From Actinomycetota bacterium (GTDB lineage: Bacteria; Actinomycetota; Acidimicrobiia; Spongiisociales; UBA5794), in assembly GCA_011371355.1 (NCBI GenBank), contig DRQR01000178.1, forward strand, positions 1 to 39,743: 39,743 bases of DNA, read 5' to 3'. A program made the position numbers and the translations under genes. Position 1 is the stretch's first letter; the number at the start of each line of letters is the position of its first letter. Positions 24,386 through 32,664 of the stretch are shown here, in pieces. The notes under the pieces are model-generated. The model was not told where the DNA came from. It worked only from the letters and a program-made list of their open reading frames with translations, and searched no databases.

Positions 24386-25138
24386 TCACGGCCGGGAGAC
24401 GACCTCGGTGATCCGCACGCCGAGCTCGTCGTCGACGACGACGACCTCTCCCCTGGCGACGAGGGTCCCGTTGACGTACACGGCCACTTCCGAGTCGGCG
24501 GGTCGGTCGAGTTCGACGATGCTGCCCTCGACGAGGGAGAGGAGCTCCCGGACCCGCAGCTCGGCCCGGCCGAGCTCGACGGTGACCTCCATGGCGACGT
24601 CGGCGAGCACGCTGAGATCTCGCAGGGCCCCGCTCCGGTGACCGTCGCGGAGGTCGGGGTAGGAGGCGGGAGCCACGCCCTGGGGCCCGGAGGACGCGAC
24701 CGGATCGTCCTCGGATCGGGCCGCCAGGGCGGGCTCCACGTACCAGTGGGTGGGCACGTCGCCCTCCGCACCGGTGATCTGGGCGGTGAAGGTGTCGCCG
24801 TCGATGGCGGTGAGGTCGTCGACGCCGACCGGGGTCACCGACGTCACGGTGACCGAGGCCCCGTGCGCCTCGCCGAGCCGCGCGGCGAACTCCGCGACGA
24901 GGCCTTCGAGGGTCTCGGGTGGATCGACGAACCCGGCGGGCGCGGCGAGGCCGACCCGTCCGGCGAGGTCTCCACCGAGGGTGGCGACGACGGCGACGGG
25001 GTCGGCGCCGAGGTCGCCGTCGAGTCCGGCGACGACGGCCCCGACGCTCACGGCGGCGCCGTTGCGCTCGGCCCAGCCGGAGATCGCCGCTTCGACGACG
25101 CCGGCGAGATCGAGGGTCGTGGTCGTAGTGGTCATCAT
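24386..25138 (-). CDS. fliN: Flagellar motor switch protein FliN with extra N-terminal domain
   Basis: A 250-residue protein. The C-terminal 80 residues are the SpoA (surface presentation of antigens) domain: LSVLADVAMEVTVELGRAELRVRELLSLVEGSIVELDRPADSEVAVYVNGTLVARGEVVVVDDELGVRITEV. It forms the C-ring base with FliM. The N-terminal 130 residues form a separate Ala/Val-rich alpha/beta domain with no CheC phosphatase motif that I can see, unlike the CheC-bearing FliY. Simple FliN is about 100-140 residues, so this is a long form. It starts in a four-base overlap with fliM. Confidence 0.93.
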   Translation of the reverse strand: MMTTTTTTLDLAGVVEAAISGWAERNGAAVSVGAVVAGLDGDLGADPVAVVATLGGDLAGRVGLAAPAGFVDPPETLEGLVAEFAARLGEAHGASVTVTSVTPVGVDDLTAIDGDTFTAQITGAEGDVPTHWYVEPALAARSEDDPVASSGPQGVAPASYPDLRDGHRSGALRDLSVLADVAMEVTVELGRAELRVRELLSLVEGSIVELDRPADSEVAVYVNGTLVARGEVVVVDDELGVRITEVVSRP

Positions 25139-26049
25139 GCGCTCCAGGCGGTGAGTTGCAGGGCGAGCTTGCTTCCGTGACGGCCGACTCGGCCTCGGAG
25201 GAGTTCACGGTCGGAGATCCGAGCGACGACCTCTTCGTCGATCCGGTGGTCGAGGGTGAGGACGTCGCCGGGTCGGAGGGACACGATGTCGGCCGCCGCC
25301 AAGGTCGTCGGCCGGAGGCCCACGCTGATGGTCACCGTGGCGTCCTCGAGACGTTCGGCGACCGGGGAGCTGGGGAGCCCCGCCTCGAGGGCGAGGAGAC
25401 GCTGGTCGTCGGTGACCGCGTCCATACGCGCGCTGATCGCGTCGACGACCGTCGGCGGGTAGGCGATGGTGACGAGGCCCTCGGTGGGATGGCCCTCGAC
25501 GATCGACAAGGCGAAGGAGAGCACGGTCATGGTGTCGGAGGGGTTCGCCGCCTGGAGGAAATGCGGGTTGAACTCCAGACCCTGGAGCTCCGTCTCGACC
25601 TCCACGAGCGGCTCCATGGTCTCCCGCAGCGGCTCGAGGAACTCCTCGAGGATGTCCACGAGGATCGAGGCCTCGAGGTCGGTGGGGCGACGAACGAAGG
25701 CGGAGGTGCCGGGTCCTCCGAGGAGCCGATCGACGAGGTTGAGGGCGAGCTGGGTGGCGAGCTCGACGAGCACCGGCGCACCGAAGGGACGCAGGAGGAC
25801 CGTGCCGACGACGGTCGGGTTCGGCGCGGATCGGACGTACTCGTCGTAGCTGACCTGGTCGATGGACATGAGCTCGACCCGGACGAGGGTCCGCAGGGCA
25901 TTCGACAGCTCGTTGCCGAGGACGCGGGAGAACACCTCGTGGAGGAGCTCGAGTCGACGCACGAGCTCCTTGGAGATCGTTCCCGTGGCACGGAAGTCGA
26001 AGGGTCGTACCGTCGGCGCCTCGTCGGGCGGGATGAGGGTCCGCGTCAC
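25135..26049 (-). CDS. fliM: Flagellar motor switch protein FliM without the usual CheY-binding peptide
   Basis: A 304-residue C-ring protein. It has the FliM core VRPFDFRATGTISKELVRRLELLHEVFSRVLGNELSNALRT, the middle CheC-like domain with G(G) loop LLGGPGTSAF, and a C-terminal SpoA domain (VSLRPGDVLTLDHRIDEEVVARISDRELLRGRVGRHGSKLALQL). Only about 15 residues precede VRPFDF; the LSQDEIDALL peptide that binds phospho-CheY in most bacteria is absent. The GTG start has GGAGGAG upstream, and no other start lies before an in-frame stop, so the short end is real. It overlaps fliN by four bases. Confidence 0.95.
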   Translation of the reverse strand: MTRTLIPPDEAPTVRPFDFRATGTISKELVRRLELLHEVFSRVLGNELSNALRTLVRVELMSIDQVSYDEYVRSAPNPTVVGTVLLRPFGAPVLVELATQLALNLVDRLLGGPGTSAFVRRPTDLEASILVDILEEFLEPLRETMEPLVEVETELQGLEFNPHFLQAANPSDTMTVLSFALSIVEGHPTEGLVTIAYPPTVVDAISARMDAVTDDQRLLALEAGLPSSPVAERLEDATVTISVGLRPTTLAAADIVSLRPGDVLTLDHRIDEEVVARISDRELLRGRVGRHGSKLALQLTAWSA

Positions 26050-26117
26050 GTCGCTCCTCCGGTCGGGGATGTCACGTGGTTCCCGGTCGGCAGGATCGGA
26101 CGGAGTTCAAGGAGCGG

Positions 26118-26573
26118 TCACTGGACGAGGACTTCGGTGAGGACCACCTCCATGACCTCGCCGTCGGGCCAGATCTCCGCGGCGGCGTCGGAGAGCCGTC
26201 GACGGAGGTCGTCGAAACCCCCGTCGCCGAGGAGCTCGTCGGCCGAGTAGCCGGCGATGATGTCGAGGGCCCGATCCTTGAGGAGCGAGATCTTCATCCC
26301 CACGAGACCCGAGTCCGCGCCGACGGGCAGCACGACGGCGAAGGTGACCCGGGCGTATCGGGGATCGCCTTCGTCGGCGAGGTTCACCGTGAGCGTGTCG
26401 CCTTCGATCACCTCGCCGACCTGGGCGACGGTGGTCGTGGTGGACGCCGCCACCTCCTCGCCACCACCGCGTCCGAGGAGGAAGAACGCCCCGAGCCCGA
26501 CCACGACGAGGGCCGGCGCGGCGATCATCACGAGTTTCTTCTTGCCTCCCTTCGGGGCCTGCTCATCCGCCAT
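26118..26573 (-). CDS. fliL: Flagellar basal body-associated protein FliL
   Basis: A 151-residue protein: Lys-rich cytosolic start, one membrane helix (LVMIAAPALVVVGLGAFFLL), and an extracytoplasmic SPFH-like domain ending VMEVVLTEVLVQ, the usual FliL C-terminus. FliL supports stator units at high load. ATG at 26573 follows GGAGG by eight bases; codons at 26582 and 26579 are alternative starts. It overlaps motB by about 11 bases. Confidence 0.92.
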   Translation of the reverse strand: MADEQAPKGGKKKLVMIAAPALVVVGLGAFFLLGRGGGEEVAASTTTTVAQVGEVIEGDTLTVNLADEGDPRYARVTFAVVLPVGADSGLVGMKISLLKDRALDIIAGYSADELLGDGGFDDLRRRLSDAAAEIWPDGEVMEVVLTEVLVQ

Positions 26574-27423
26574 TCCCATCACCTCCGTTCACGTCGGCGA
26601 ACCGGTCGACGTCGGCGACGACGACGAGCTCGACCCGCCGGTTCTTCGCTCTACCTGCTTCGGTGTCGTTCGACGCCCGGGGCCGGTACTCGCCGTATCC
26701 GGTGGCGGCGAGACGGTCGGGCGCGATCCCGAACTCGTCGACGAGGAGCTTGAGGACGGCGAGGGCACGGTCGGCCGAGAGGTTCCAGTTGTCGTAGCCG
26801 GGATGGCCGAGGAGGGGCACCGAGTCGGTGTGCCCTTCGACGAGGATCTCGTTGTCGAACCCGGCGAGGCTGGGGGCGATCGCGGCGACGATGTCGCGAC
26901 CCCGATCGCCGAACTGGGCCGAGCCGCTGGCGAAGAGGACGTCGTCGGTGGCCACGGCGATGACGAGTCCTCGGGTACCCAGCTCGAAGTCGACGGACTC
27001 GGCGAATCCGGCGTCCTGGAGGGCCTGCCGAACCGCGTCGCGCACCTCGATGAGGTCCTCGAGGGAGGTGAGGTACTCCTGGACGTCCTCGGGGTCGACC
27101 TCGCCTTCGTCGATCGACCGTTCGAGTTCGGGGAGCCCGTCGAGGAGCGCCTCCCCTTCGAAGCCGGTGTTCTCGCCCGTGGGCGCCTCCCCGTAGGCGC
27201 CGCCGACGATGCCCGTGCCCTGGGCGAGGAGCCCCTGGGTGATCGCCTGGTTCCCGAAGGGATCCTGGAGGCCGGCGACGAAGAGCAGGAACTTCTGCTC
27301 GTCGACCTTGGAGATCGCGTAGAGCATGACGAAGAACGCCAGCAGGAGGGTGACGACGTCGCCGTAGGTGGTGAGCCACCGCAGCGGGTTGTCCTCTTCG
27401 ACGGGTCGGCGCTTCCTCGCCAT
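26563..27423 (-). CDS. motB: Flagellar stator protein MotB
   Basis: A 286-residue stator protein. The N-terminal helix WLTTYGDVVTLLLAFFVMLYAISK carries Asp22, the ion-conducting Asp of MotB. A Gly/Glu-rich plug/linker follows, then an OmpA-like peptidoglycan-binding domain (residues about 165-275) with VEGHTDSVPL, NWNLSADRALAVLKLLV and NDTEAGRAKNRRVELVV. Start ATG at 27423 overlaps the motA stop by one base. Confidence 0.96.
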   Translation of the reverse strand: MARKRRPVEEDNPLRWLTTYGDVVTLLLAFFVMLYAISKVDEQKFLLFVAGLQDPFGNQAITQGLLAQGTGIVGGAYGEAPTGENTGFEGEALLDGLPELERSIDEGEVDPEDVQEYLTSLEDLIEVRDAVRQALQDAGFAESVDFELGTRGLVIAVATDDVLFASGSAQFGDRGRDIVAAIAPSLAGFDNEILVEGHTDSVPLLGHPGYDNWNLSADRALAVLKLLVDEFGIAPDRLAATGYGEYRPRASNDTEAGRAKNRRVELVVVADVDRFADVNGGDGNGG

Positions 27424-28205
27424 CAGGCGGCCCTCCGCTTCGAACGCTCCTGATGCCCGACCCGGGCTTCGGGGAGCAGGTACGACTCGAGCCGCTCGAC
27501 GAGGAGCCGGGGGGAGGCACCCGCCTGGATGGCGAGGATGCCGTCCATCGCGAGCTCCCGCTGGGAGAGCTCGAGGGCGTTGAGCCGCTCCAGCTTCGCC
27601 GAGATCGGCAGGAACACGAGGTTGGCGAAGATCACGCCGTAGAGGGTCGTGAGGAGGGCCACGGACATGCCGAGGCCGAGCTGGGCAGGATCGGAGAGGT
27701 TGCCGAGCATGTTGATGAGGCCGACGACCGTGCCGATCATCCCCATCGTGGGGGCGTAGCCGCCCATCGCCTTGACGATGTTGATGCCGGTCCGGTGCCG
27801 ATCGTCGAGGGCCTGGATGTCGATCTCGAGCATGTCCCGGATCGTGTCGGCGTCGACGCCGTCGACGACGGCCTGGAGTCCGTTGCGCAGGAACGGATCG
27901 TCGATGCTCTCGAGCTTCGACTCGAGGGCGAGCACGCCCTCCTTGCGGGCGATCTCGGCGGCCTCCATGAGGGTGTCGACGGTCGCCGAGGCGTCGGGTT
28001 CCTTGCCGGTGAACGAGTAGATGACGACCTTCGGGAGCTTCTTGAGGTCGTCCATCTGGAAGCCCGACATCGAGACGCCGAGCGACCCGACGAGGACGAG
28101 CACGAGGGAGGACGGGCCGACGAGCGCGCCGAAGGAGTTCCCGTCCATGATCGTCGCCACGACGATCGCCACGAGGGCGACGACGATGCCGAGGATCGTG
28201 GTCAC
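27423..28205 (-). CDS. motA: Flagellar stator protein MotA
   Basis: A 260-residue protein with four helices. The conserved cytosolic loop includes RKEGVLALESKLESIDDPFLRNGLQAVVDG, and the third helix is MGGYAPTMGMIGTVVGLINML, with the Pro-Thr-Met-Gly turn of the MotA family. Start GTG at 28205 overlaps the flbD2 stop by four bases, with GGGAGGTG upstream. Pairs with MotB to form the torque-generating ion channel. Confidence 0.97.
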   Translation of the reverse strand: MTTILGIVVALVAIVVATIMDGNSFGALVGPSSLVLVLVGSLGVSMSGFQMDDLKKLPKVVIYSFTGKEPDASATVDTLMEAAEIARKEGVLALESKLESIDDPFLRNGLQAVVDGVDADTIRDMLEIDIQALDDRHRTGINIVKAMGGYAPTMGMIGTVVGLINMLGNLSDPAQLGLGMSVALLTTLYGVIFANLVFLPISAKLERLNALELSQRELAMDGILAIQAGASPRLLVERLESYLLPEARVGHQERSKRRAA

Positions 28206-28459
28206 CGCGCCTCACCTCCCTCGAGGGAGTGGAGACGCACCACCTCGGCCTTGCCGTGATCGAGGAGGTCGTCGGCATACGCCAAGATCGCGGCCCGGAC
28301 GTGACGGATGCGAGCGACGATGTCGGCCGGGCTGTCGAGGACGACCATGCGCCGGCCGTTGGCGAGGACGAGGACGGTGTCGGGGAGCTGCTCGACGGCC
28401 TCGATGAGGTCGGCGTTCACGAGGATCGAGCTCCCCTGTAGGGGCGTGACGGGGATCAC
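28202..28459 (-). CDS. flbD: FlbD/SwrD-family flagellar protein, copy 2
   Basis: An 85-residue FlbD-family protein: MIPVTPLQGSSILVNADLIEAVEQLPDTVLVLANGRRMVVLDSPADIVARI. It sits directly before motA, as in Firmicutes, where SwrD (FlbD) boosts motor power. AAGGAGGT precedes GTG at 28459. It shares NADLIE, PDTV and GRR(I/M)VV with copy 1 at 9615-9860. A sigma-28-like promoter lies 70 bases upstream. Confidence 0.92.
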   Translation of the reverse strand: MIPVTPLQGSSILVNADLIEAVEQLPDTVLVLANGRRMVVLDSPADIVARIRHVRAAILAYADDLLDHGKAEVVRLHSLEGGEAR

Positions 28460-28529
28460 GGATACGCACCTCCTTGTGCCCTCGGTCCCACGTCCGTGTG
28501 GGATCGACCTGGTCGTCGTCTGCGCCTTC

Positions 28530-28558
28530 CCTGTCGGCGAGACGGCCCGCTCGATAAG
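28530..28558 (-). promoter_or_regulatory. Predicted sigma-28-type promoter for flbD2-motA-motB and the export genes
   Basis: Minus strand CTTATC (28553-28558), 14 bases, GCCGACAGG (28530-28538). It lies between flgD and flbD2, the place where flgE is normally found in this type of operon. Confidence 0.68.
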
Positions 28559-28565
28559 GCCTCGA

Positions 28566-28982
28566 CTACGGAGCCGGGGCGACGGATCGCACCTCGAGGA
28601 CGTTGTCGAGGGGCACCTCGACCCCGCCGATCGACAGCATCGGACCGTCCGCGGTGAACCGGATCCGGTCGACGACGCCGGTGACCGAGCCGCCCCCCGG
28701 GGAGATCGCGTCGACCTCCTTGCCGACGACCGACATGGCGAGGGTCACCTGTTGGAGCCCCATGAGCCGCTGACTCGACTCGCTGATGGCCTTGAGGGTC
28801 TCGACGGTGGTGAACTGCGCGGTCTGCTGGAGCATGGCGGCTCCGTCGCTGGGGGCCATGGGGTTCTGGTACCTGAGCTGGGCGACGAGGAGCTTGAGGA
28901 AGGCGTCGCTCCCGAGCCGGCCGAGGGCCGTCTCGGCCGAGGTCGTGGGGTTCGCGGGGGTGCCGACGGGGTCGATGGGCAT
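28566..28982 (-). CDS. flgD: Flagellar hook capping protein FlgD
   Basis: A 138-residue hook scaffold that caps the growing hook. LGSDAFLKLLVAQLRYQNPMAPSDGAAMLQQTAQFTTVETLKAI is the diagnostic N-terminal block. It lacks the large Tudor/FnIII domain of enteric FlgD, as is common in Gram-positive short forms; the C-terminus is a small beta domain GVVDRIRFTADGPMLSIGGVEVPLDNVLEV. GAGAGG precedes ATG at 28982, ten bases after fliK. Confidence 0.95.
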   Translation of the reverse strand: MPIDPVGTPANPTTSAETALGRLGSDAFLKLLVAQLRYQNPMAPSDGAAMLQQTAQFTTVETLKAISESSQRLMGLQQVTLAMSVVGKEVDAISPGGGSVTGVVDRIRFTADGPMLSIGGVEVPLDNVLEVRSVAPAP

Positions 28983-28992
28983 CGTTGACCTC

Positions 28993-30309
28993 TCAGATCC
29001 TCAGGGCCTCGTCGATGCGACGAGGCCGAAACCGATTCGGGGACGGGGCCGGGTACGGCTCCGGGGTGGACCGCTCACGCCGAGGGTCTCGACCGTCGGG
29101 ATCGCCGAGGTCGAGGCCCCGGTCGGCGAGCAGGGAGCGCAGCTCGGTCATCCAGGCGGCGACGGGCCTCGGCAGCTCGGGACGATCCGGTGCGGTGATC
29201 GTCACCGTCGAACCCCGCACCGACACGGCGAGCCGGACGTCGTCGAGCTCGGGCACCTCGATGAGGACCCGGCGAGGGATCCGGCCACCTTCGACGAGGT
29301 CGACGATCTCTTCGATGCGGTTCGCCAGCCGGGCCGGACCGGGGGTGGACGTCGCCGCCGCCCGGGCCGACCCCCGGCCCGAGACGGCTTCGTCGACGCC
29401 GTCGGGCGGGGTCGTCGCCTCGGGCAGGGGAGGATCCTCCTCGGAGCGGGCGCCGACCGCCTCGACCGTGGCCGCCGGGGGAAGCCCCGCCTCGACCGTG
29501 ACCGGCTGGGGAGGTCCGGGGACCGCCGGCGCGGCATCGGTTCCGGGGACGGGAGCCGGGGCGGCGTCGACGGCACCGTCGATCCGGGGCGGCGAGGCCG
29601 GGGCGGGTCGATCGACCGCGAGGGACGCTCCCACCGCGACCTGCGGTCCGGACCGGGGGATCTCGATGCCCTCCGACGCCGCCGCCTCGAACGGGCGGCG
29701 GTCGGTCGCCCCCGTCGGTTCCACGGGCTCGAGGCCGCCTTCGTCGGGGAGGAGGGTCCCCGGCCCGTCGGGTCCTCCCTCGAGGCCCGCCCGGAGGGCG
29801 GGCGACTCGCCGGCGGCGGGCTCCCGGCCGAGGGGGAACCCGGAGACGGTCCCGGACGGGGCGGGCTCGGAGCCGGTGGCACCGTCGATCGGCGCCTCGC
29901 CGAGCTCGGGCGCGACCGTCCCGCCCGGCGCGGGCTCGTCCGCGCCGGCGTTCCCCGGGCCGGGGGCGGGGTGCGGGGTCGCGCCGCCCACGGCGACGAG
30001 GCCGAGGAGGCCCGGATGGTCGGACGGCCCGCCGGCGGACGGCGGGGCCTCCCCGCCCGCGACGTCGGGTCCCGCCGGCCGCGCCGGGAGGCCGGCTTCC
30101 TCCTCCGGGGTCGGTGCGGTCCTGGGATCCCCCGGCGTGCCGTCGTCGGCGACGGCCCCGAGCCGCAGCCGGAAGCCCTCGGTGAGGTTGCGGCCGAGGG
30201 AGCGTTCGAGCATCTGCGCGAAGGCGACCCCCGGCTCGGCGGGTGGGGCGGCCTCGGGAACCGGGGCGGCGGGGAAGGGGTCGGCTCCGAAGGCGGGAAC
30301 GTCGATCAT
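28993..30309 (-). CDS. fliK: Flagellar hook-length control protein FliK
   Basis: A 438-residue secreted ruler. The middle 300 residues are Pro/Ala/Gly/Glu-rich and disordered, as in FliK. The C-terminal domain (about 340-405, RVLIEVPELDDVRLAVSVRGSTVTITAPDRPELPRPVAAWMTELRSLLADRGLDLGD) matches the FliK substrate-specificity domain that touches FlhB. The N-terminus FAQMLERSLGR fits export signals. GGAGGAA lies before ATG at 30309, which overlaps the transglycosylase stop by four bases. Confidence 0.88.
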   Translation of the reverse strand: MIDVPAFGADPFPAAPVPEAAPPAEPGVAFAQMLERSLGRNLTEGFRLRLGAVADDGTPGDPRTAPTPEEEAGLPARPAGPDVAGGEAPPSAGGPSDHPGLLGLVAVGGATPHPAPGPGNAGADEPAPGGTVAPELGEAPIDGATGSEPAPSGTVSGFPLGREPAAGESPALRAGLEGGPDGPGTLLPDEGGLEPVEPTGATDRRPFEAAASEGIEIPRSGPQVAVGASLAVDRPAPASPPRIDGAVDAAPAPVPGTDAAPAVPGPPQPVTVEAGLPPAATVEAVGARSEEDPPLPEATTPPDGVDEAVSGRGSARAAATSTPGPARLANRIEEIVDLVEGGRIPRRVLIEVPELDDVRLAVSVRGSTVTITAPDRPELPRPVAAWMTELRSLLADRGLDLGDPDGRDPRRERSTPEPYPAPSPNRFRPRRIDEALRI

Positions 30310-30926
30310 GGGTGGTTTCCTCCGAGGAGTCGGTATCGGGCGACGAGCCGGTCGACGTAGCCGCCCGGATCGTCGAGGTACGGGGACGGGTCGTCGCGCA
30401 CGGCGCCGGGTCCGGCGTTGTACGCCGCGGCGGCGAGTTCCACGGTCCCGAACTCGCGGAGCTGCTGCGCGAGGTACCGGGCGCCGCCGCGGAGGTTCTC
30501 GAGCGGATCGCGGGGGTCCACACCGAGCTCGACGGCGGTCGCCGGCATGAGCTGGGTCAGGCCCACCGCCCCGGCGGAAGACTCGGCGTCCGGTCGGAAC
30601 GACGACTCGGTCCAGACGAGCGCGGCGAGCAGGCGCGGGTCGATGCCTGCCTCCCGAGCCGCCGCCTCGATCGCCGGCGCCCACCGTCGCCCGGCCTCGG
30701 GGAGGGCGGCGACCCAGGTGCCGTCCGTCATGCCCCGAAGGACCACGGCCGTCCCGAGGATGCCGACCGTCGACGGCGACACCGGGACCGCCTGGGGGCT
30801 CGCGCCGGATCCGAGGGCTCGGCGGAAGACGGCGTCGAACTCGTCGCCGCCTCCCCGCCCGGCCGCGACGACGAAGCGGCTGCGGATCTCCTCGACGCGA
30901 TCGACGACCGCTTCGATCCGGCTCAT
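30306..30926 (-). CDS. Flagellar lytic transglycosylase (SLT domain)
   Basis: A 206-residue protein. Residues about 85-200 are a soluble lytic transglycosylase domain: AGIDPRLLAALVWTESSFRPDAESSAGAVGLTQLMPATAVELG, with catalytic Glu107, GARYLAQQL and AAYNAGPGAV. It cleaves peptidoglycan so the rod can cross the wall. The N-terminal 80 residues have no signal peptide and no helix for membrane insertion, so it is probably exported through the flagellar system, as FlgJ is. It lies between fliJ and fliK, with a four-base overlap at each end and AGGAGG upstream. Confidence 0.9.
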   Translation of the reverse strand: MSRIEAVVDRVEEIRSRFVVAAGRGGGDEFDAVFRRALGSGASPQAVPVSPSTVGILGTAVVLRGMTDGTWVAALPEAGRRWAPAIEAAAREAGIDPRLLAALVWTESSFRPDAESSAGAVGLTQLMPATAVELGVDPRDPLENLRGGARYLAQQLREFGTVELAAAAYNAGPGAVRDDPSPYLDDPGGYVDRLVARYRLLGGNHP

Positions 30927-31348
30927 CGCCGCCTCCTGGCCCGAAGCGACAAGAGGAGGTCGTCCATCGCCCGCTCGGTGGCGACGATCGCCCGGTAGGC
31001 GGCCGCCTCCTTCTTCTTCTGCCGCAGCCGATCGGCCGCCTCGAGTTCGGCGTCCGTGGCCCGCCACCGGGCCACGTGGTGCTCGTGGACCGCGTGGGCT
31101 TCCTCGTAGGCGGCCGAGGCCTCGAGGAGGCGCTCGTGGGAGGTGATGCCGGTGAGCTGGAGGGCCCGGAGCTGGGTCGGCGTCAAGTTGCCGGGGAGCC
31201 CCGGCGTGTCCTCGAGGGATCGCTTGAGTTCCTGGAGGCGGTCGTAGGCCTCCTGCTGGGCGAGGCGAGCGCGACCCATCTCGGCCCGAGCCTGCCGTTC
31301 TCGGATCGCCCGGACCCTGAAGAGCGCTTCGAAGGGATTCCGACTCAT
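30923..31348 (-). CDS. fliJ: Flagellar export protein FliJ
   Basis: A 141-residue two-helix coiled coil: FEALFRVRAIRERQARAEMGRARLAQQEAYDRLQELKRSL at the start and RLRQKKKEAAAYRAIVATERAMDDLLLSLRARRRR at the end. FliJ links the FliI ATPase ring to FlhA. Placement between fliI and the transglycosylase gene supports it; sequence conservation of FliJ is always low. ATG at 31348 overlaps the fliI stop by four bases. Confidence 0.85.
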   Translation of the reverse strand: MSRNPFEALFRVRAIRERQARAEMGRARLAQQEAYDRLQELKRSLEDTPGLPGNLTPTQLRALQLTGITSHERLLEASAAYEEAHAVHEHHVARWRATDAELEAADRLRQKKKEAAAYRAIVATERAMDDLLLSLRARRRR

Positions 31349-32664
31349 GCGTCCCCTCCGGCGAGCAGGGGTGCGAGCTCGGCGAGGGCGGCCCAGGAGG
31401 CGTCGAAGTCGGGGAGATCGTCGGGAGCCTGGGAGAGGAACTCCACGAGATGGGGCTGCGCGGCGAGCCCGAGGTCGGCGGCGGGGTTCGACCCCGGGAC
31501 GTAGGCACCGACCTCGACGAGGTCGCGGACCTCCTCCGCGGCGGCGAGGGCGGCGCGGGCGCGGGCGGCGAGTTCGAGGCGGTCGGGGCCGACGAGCTTG
31601 GGGGCGAGACGGCTGAGGGAGGCGAGGGGGTCGATCGCCGGGTACCGGCCGGCGACGGCGAGGCGCCGGTCGAGCACGATGTGTCCGTCGAGGATCGAGC
31701 GCGCCGCGTCGGCGATCGGGTCGTTCATGTCGTCTCCCTCGACGAGGACCGTGTAGAAGCCGGTGATCGTCCCTCGTTCCCGCGGACCGGCACGCTCGAG
31801 GAGATGGGCCATCTCCGTGAACACCGACGGCGTGTAGCCGCGAGCGGTGGGCGGCTCGCCGGCGGCGAGGCCGACCTCGCGACGTGCCATGGCGAGGCGG
31901 GTGAGGGAGTCCATGAGGAGGAGGACGTCCTCTCCTTCGTCGGCGAACCACTCGGCGATCCTCGTGGCGAGCTGGGAGGCGCGGATGCGGAGGAGGGCCG
32001 GCTGGTCCGAGGTGGCGACGACGACGACGCTGCGGCGCATACCCTCGGGACCGAGCTCGTCCTCGATGAACTCGCGCACCTCACGACCTCGCTCGCCGAT
32101 GAGGGCGAGCACGGTGATCCCGGCGGTGGTTCCCCGAGCCATCATCCCCAGGAGGGTGGACTTCCCCACCCCCGAGCCGCCGAAGATGCCGATCCGCTGA
32201 CCCTTGCCGGTGGTCGCGAAGACGTCGATGGCGCGCACCCCGACCGGGAGGGGCTCGAGGATGCGACGCCGCCGCAGGGGCGACGGGGCGATCCCCGCCG
32301 GAGAACCGGCGACGAGGGGTACCGGCGGACCGCCGTCGAGGGGACGCCCGAGGGCGTCGACCACTCGACCCACGAGCTCGCGGCCGAGAGGGAGCCCATG
32401 TCCCTCGGGGATCTCCACGACCCGGTCGCCTCCGCCGATCCCCTCCGGCTCGGCGTAGAGCAGCGCCCGGGCGCCCTCGGGATGGAGCGCGACGATCTCG
32501 CCGGGACGCGGACGGCCGTCGGCCACGACGGCGATCGCGTCGCCGACCCTGAGGCGGAGGCCCCGGATCTCGATCTCCGAGCCGACGACGCCGGCCACGC
32601 GTCCTTCGACGCGATAGGGCCGGGTGGAGCCGAGCCGGTGGAGCCGGGTGTCGAGCGCGATCAT
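31345..32664 (-). CDS. fliI: Flagellar export ATPase FliI
   Basis: A 439-residue F1-beta-like ATPase. Walker A is GGSGVGKST at residues 162-170, Walker B VLLLMDSLTRLAMARREV, followed by GEPPTARGYTPSVF and the DILDGHIVLDR-like block SILDGHIVLDRRLA. It releases chaperones and supports export. The start ATG at 32664 (after GGAGGG) is chosen over an upstream in-frame codon whose extension overlaps fliH and lacks similarity. Confidence 0.97.
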   Translation of the reverse strand: MIALDTRLHRLGSTRPYRVEGRVAGVVGSEIEIRGLRLRVGDAIAVVADGRPRPGEIVALHPEGARALLYAEPEGIGGGDRVVEIPEGHGLPLGRELVGRVVDALGRPLDGGPPVPLVAGSPAGIAPSPLRRRRILEPLPVGVRAIDVFATTGKGQRIGIFGGSGVGKSTLLGMMARGTTAGITVLALIGERGREVREFIEDELGPEGMRRSVVVVATSDQPALLRIRASQLATRIAEWFADEGEDVLLLMDSLTRLAMARREVGLAAGEPPTARGYTPSVFTEMAHLLERAGPRERGTITGFYTVLVEGDDMNDPIADAARSILDGHIVLDRRLAVAGRYPAIDPLASLSRLAPKLVGPDRLELAARARAALAAAEEVRDLVEVGAYVPGSNPAADLGLAAQPHLVEFLSQAPDDLPDFDASWAALAELAPLLAGGDA

